From the NCBI RefSeq assembly GCF_003236335.1, contig NZ_POUB01000026.1:1-43269 (forward strand): DNA of 43,269 nucleotides, read 5' to 3'. Numbering within the stretch: the first letter of the stretch is position 1; the number at the start of each line of letters is the position of its first letter. Made by a program: the position numbers and the translations under genes. This DNA is from Micromonospora deserti (GTDB lineage: Bacteria > Actinomycetota > Actinomycetes > Mycobacteriales > Micromonosporaceae). Below the pieces are notes generated by a model. That model worked only from the letters and a program-made list of their open reading frames with translations. It did no database searches and was not told where the DNA came from. Shown in pieces: positions 41,790 through 43,269 of the stretch.

Positions 41790-43269
41790 TCACCAGCGGT
41801 GCGGGTCCGGGCAGGACGTCACCGTCGCCCTGGCCGGCTCGGCTCGGAGGAGGTCGCGGGCGCGCGCCCGGCCCAGGTTCCACGTCCGGACGCCGTCGTC
41901 GGGCAGCTCCAGGGCGATGTCGCGCAGCGCGCAGGAGCGCAGCGGCTCCGGCAGCCGGTCCAGGACCGGTGCGGCGTCGGCGGAGAGCCCGGCGAGGTAG
42001 CCGACGTCCAGCCGGCCGGTCTCCAGGTACCGGTCGACGTTCCGCTCGGCGATCAGCCGGTCGGGGTCGGCGACCGCCAAGCCGAGCAGTGCGAGGACCG
42101 CCGTGGCCAGCACCAGCCGCGGCAGCCACCCGGCCCGAAGGCGGATCGCGGCCACCCCGACCAGCACGAAGAGCAGCCCGAGCCAGAGCTCGACGGTCGC
42201 CACCACCAGCCGCAGCCGGGTCGCCCCGTAGGCCTGCGCGTAGACGTTCATGCGGTAGAGCGCCGAGGCGACGACCACGAGGCTGAGCAGGGTCAGTGCG
42301 CCGAGCAGGACGCGGATCAGCAGCCGGTCGGCGCGGGTGTCCCGGGGTGCCCAGCGGGCCGCGCCGGCGAGTACCAGCAGGGTGAGCGCGGAGACCGCGA
42401 GTAGTTGCCAGAACCCGCTGCGCGCGTACTGGGCGTAGCTGAGGCCGGCGGTGCGCAGCACGTGCCCGGACCCGCCGAAGAGTACGGTGAGCTGCACCAG
42501 CACGAACACCGCGAAGAGCGCGTCGAGCAGGGCCAACGGCAGCGCCCACTCCAGCCGGTGCACCGGTCGGGCCGGCGCCGCGCGCAGGTCCAGGTCGGGC
42601 GGCCGGGTCAGCAGGTACGCCCCGCCGAGCAGCCAGCCGCCGATCAGCAGGAAGCGGAACGTCCAGCCGACCACCCCGCCCGGGGAGATGTCGGGCAGCA
42701 GGTCCGCGAGCAGATCGGCGAAGATCGCGTCGGCGGAGGAGAACAGCAGCCCGAAGGGGACCAACAGCGCGACGGAGACGGCCACGCTGGCCAGCACCCT
42801 GCTGAGACCAGACCCGTCGGGCCGGCGCCCGGCCAGCCCGCGTCGGGCCCAGGGCAGCGCCCGGAACGCCGCCACCGGCGGCAGCATCGCCGCCGCCAGC
42901 ATGCCGATCGGCGTACGTCCGCCGGTGACCGCGAGCGTGGCGGTCGCCACGGCGGCGAGCAGGCAGAGCACGAAGAGCCACCCGGCCGCCCGGACCGAGC
43001 CGACCCCGACCAGGGCGATCGTGGCCGTCGCCCAGGCCAGCTGGGACGCCCGCCCCGGTGCCCCCGTGGCACCGGGACGGGCGGCCGCGCCGGCGACCCG
43101 GCCGGCCCCGGCGGTCGGCGCGGCGGATCTCTGTGCCGGCGGGCCGGCGTCGGCGGTCGGCGGCTCGGACCGGTTTGCCGGCGGGCCGGCGGTCGGCGTG
43201 CCGGACTTGCTTGCCGGGGAGCCGGCGTCGGCGGTCGGCGGCTCGCTTGCCGGCCGGTCGGTGGGGGGC
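41790..43269 (-). CDS. DUF4173 family membrane protein (5' end beyond the window)
   Basis: This is a multi-pass membrane protein cut by the right edge, with about 493 residues visible. Roughly ten hydrophobic segments lie between about 42200 and 43060 (for example SVAVSVALLVPFGLLF, WTFRFLLIGGWLLGGAYLLT and LVVATVELWLGLLFVLVGVAA). The soluble C-terminal tail ends SCPDPHRW, with conserved ADPDRLIAERNVDRYLETGRLDVGYLAGLSADA. The frame stays open to the window end through a Pro/Ala/Thr-rich N-terminal region with repeats (EPPTADAG twice). The true start therefore lies outside; the ATG at 42971 falls inside a membrane helix and is not the start. Function is unknown. Confidence 0.85.
   Translation of the reverse strand, partial: PPTDRPASEPPTADAGSPASKSGTPTAGPPANRSEPPTADAGPPAQRSAAPTAGAGRVAGAAARPGATGAPGRASQLAWATATIALVGVGSVRAAGWLFVLCLLAAVATATLAVTGGRTPIGMLAAAMLPPVAAFRALPWARRGLAGRRPDGSGLSRVLASVAVSVALLVPFGLLFSSADAIFADLLADLLPDISPGGVVGWTFRFLLIGGWLLGGAYLLTRPPDLDLRAAPARPVHRLEWALPLALLDALFAVFVLVQLTVLFGGSGHVLRTAGLSYAQYARSGFWQLLAVSALTLLVLAGAARWAPRDTRADRLLIRVLLGALTLLSLVVVASALYRMNVYAQAYGATRLRLVVATVELWLGLLFVLVGVAAIRLRAGWLPRLVLATAVLALLGLAVADPDRLIAERNVDRYLETGRLDVGYLAGLSADAAPVLDRLPEPLRSCALRDIALELPDDGVRTWNLGRARARDLLRAEPARATVTSCPDPHRW
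43143..43245. repeat. Short direct repeat in the N-terminal low-complexity region of the DUF4173 gene
   Basis: A 25-base segment at 43143-43167 recurs exactly at 43221-43245, an offset of 78 bases (26 codons), so the reading frame is kept. It encodes EPPTADAG within a Pro/Ala-rich leader that also holds degenerate copies. Confidence 0.7.

Noticed and set aside
42644..42971. ATG at 42971 as the start of the DUF4173 gene
   Set aside because: It lies inside a membrane helix (SVRAAGWLFVLCLL region), and the frame is open to the window end.

Overview
The window looks like chromosomal DNA from a high-GC actinomycete, most likely Micromonosporaceae (inference). The reasons are G/C-ending codons throughout, frequent GTG starts, many 4-bp start/stop overlaps (ATGA or GTGA), rare TTA codons, and families typical of that group: an ECF42-type sigma factor with a DGPF partner, a MEDS/HATPase protein, DUF1996, DUF4173 and DUF2795. 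No tRNA, rRNA, CRISPR array, insertion sequence or phage gene was found.

Left part (1-11.7 kb), mostly housekeeping or accessory genes. An ECF sigma factor follows a YciI/DGPF protein (minus strand), then a DUF2786 protein. On the plus strand come hflX, a DUF2243 membrane protein and a CtaG-family protein, each overlapping the next by 4 bp. A MEDS/HATPase regulator runs convergently into the end of ctaG. A WYL-type regulator and an epoxide hydrolase diverge from an AT-rich 23-bp inverted repeat. A two-gene ABC exporter closes this part.

Central part (11.8-25.8 kb), a compact biosynthetic locus. One 3,612-residue hybrid PKS-NRPS has the order acyl-activating domain, ACP, KS, AT, ACP, luciferase-like flavin monooxygenase, C, A, PCP, C. 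It has no reductive domains and no thioesterase. It overlaps an upstream MFS exporter gene by 4 bp. An aldo/keto reductase and a divergent TetR regulator flank it, with a perfect 11-bp-arm operator candidate between those two. A plausible product logic is: unknown acyl starter, one malonyl extension, oxidation on the assembly line, one amino acid, then release or further condensation by the terminal C domain. This is the most interesting system in the window.

Stress-type island (26-31.3 kb). Small acidic or polar proteins, an erythromycin-esterase-family protein, a phosphoribosyltransferase and a DUF2795 protein are followed by a winged-helix regulator co-transcribed with a membrane protein. 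Their shared promoter region carries a palindrome.

Respiratory operon (31.7-36.3 kb). Cytochrome oxidase subunit II, a fused subunit I-III, a small membrane protein and a second CtaG-type assembly protein are joined by ATGA overlaps. Subunit II has the CuA site but no cytochrome c domain, which suggests an alternative aa3-type oxidase.

Right part (36.4-43.3 kb). An Lrp/AsnC regulator diverges from an EamA exporter with three TTA codons. A secreted DUF1996 protein is interrupted by two nearly identical 245-bp repeats. A secreted tripeptidyl-aminopeptidase-like hydrolase follows, and a DUF4173 membrane protein runs off the right edge.
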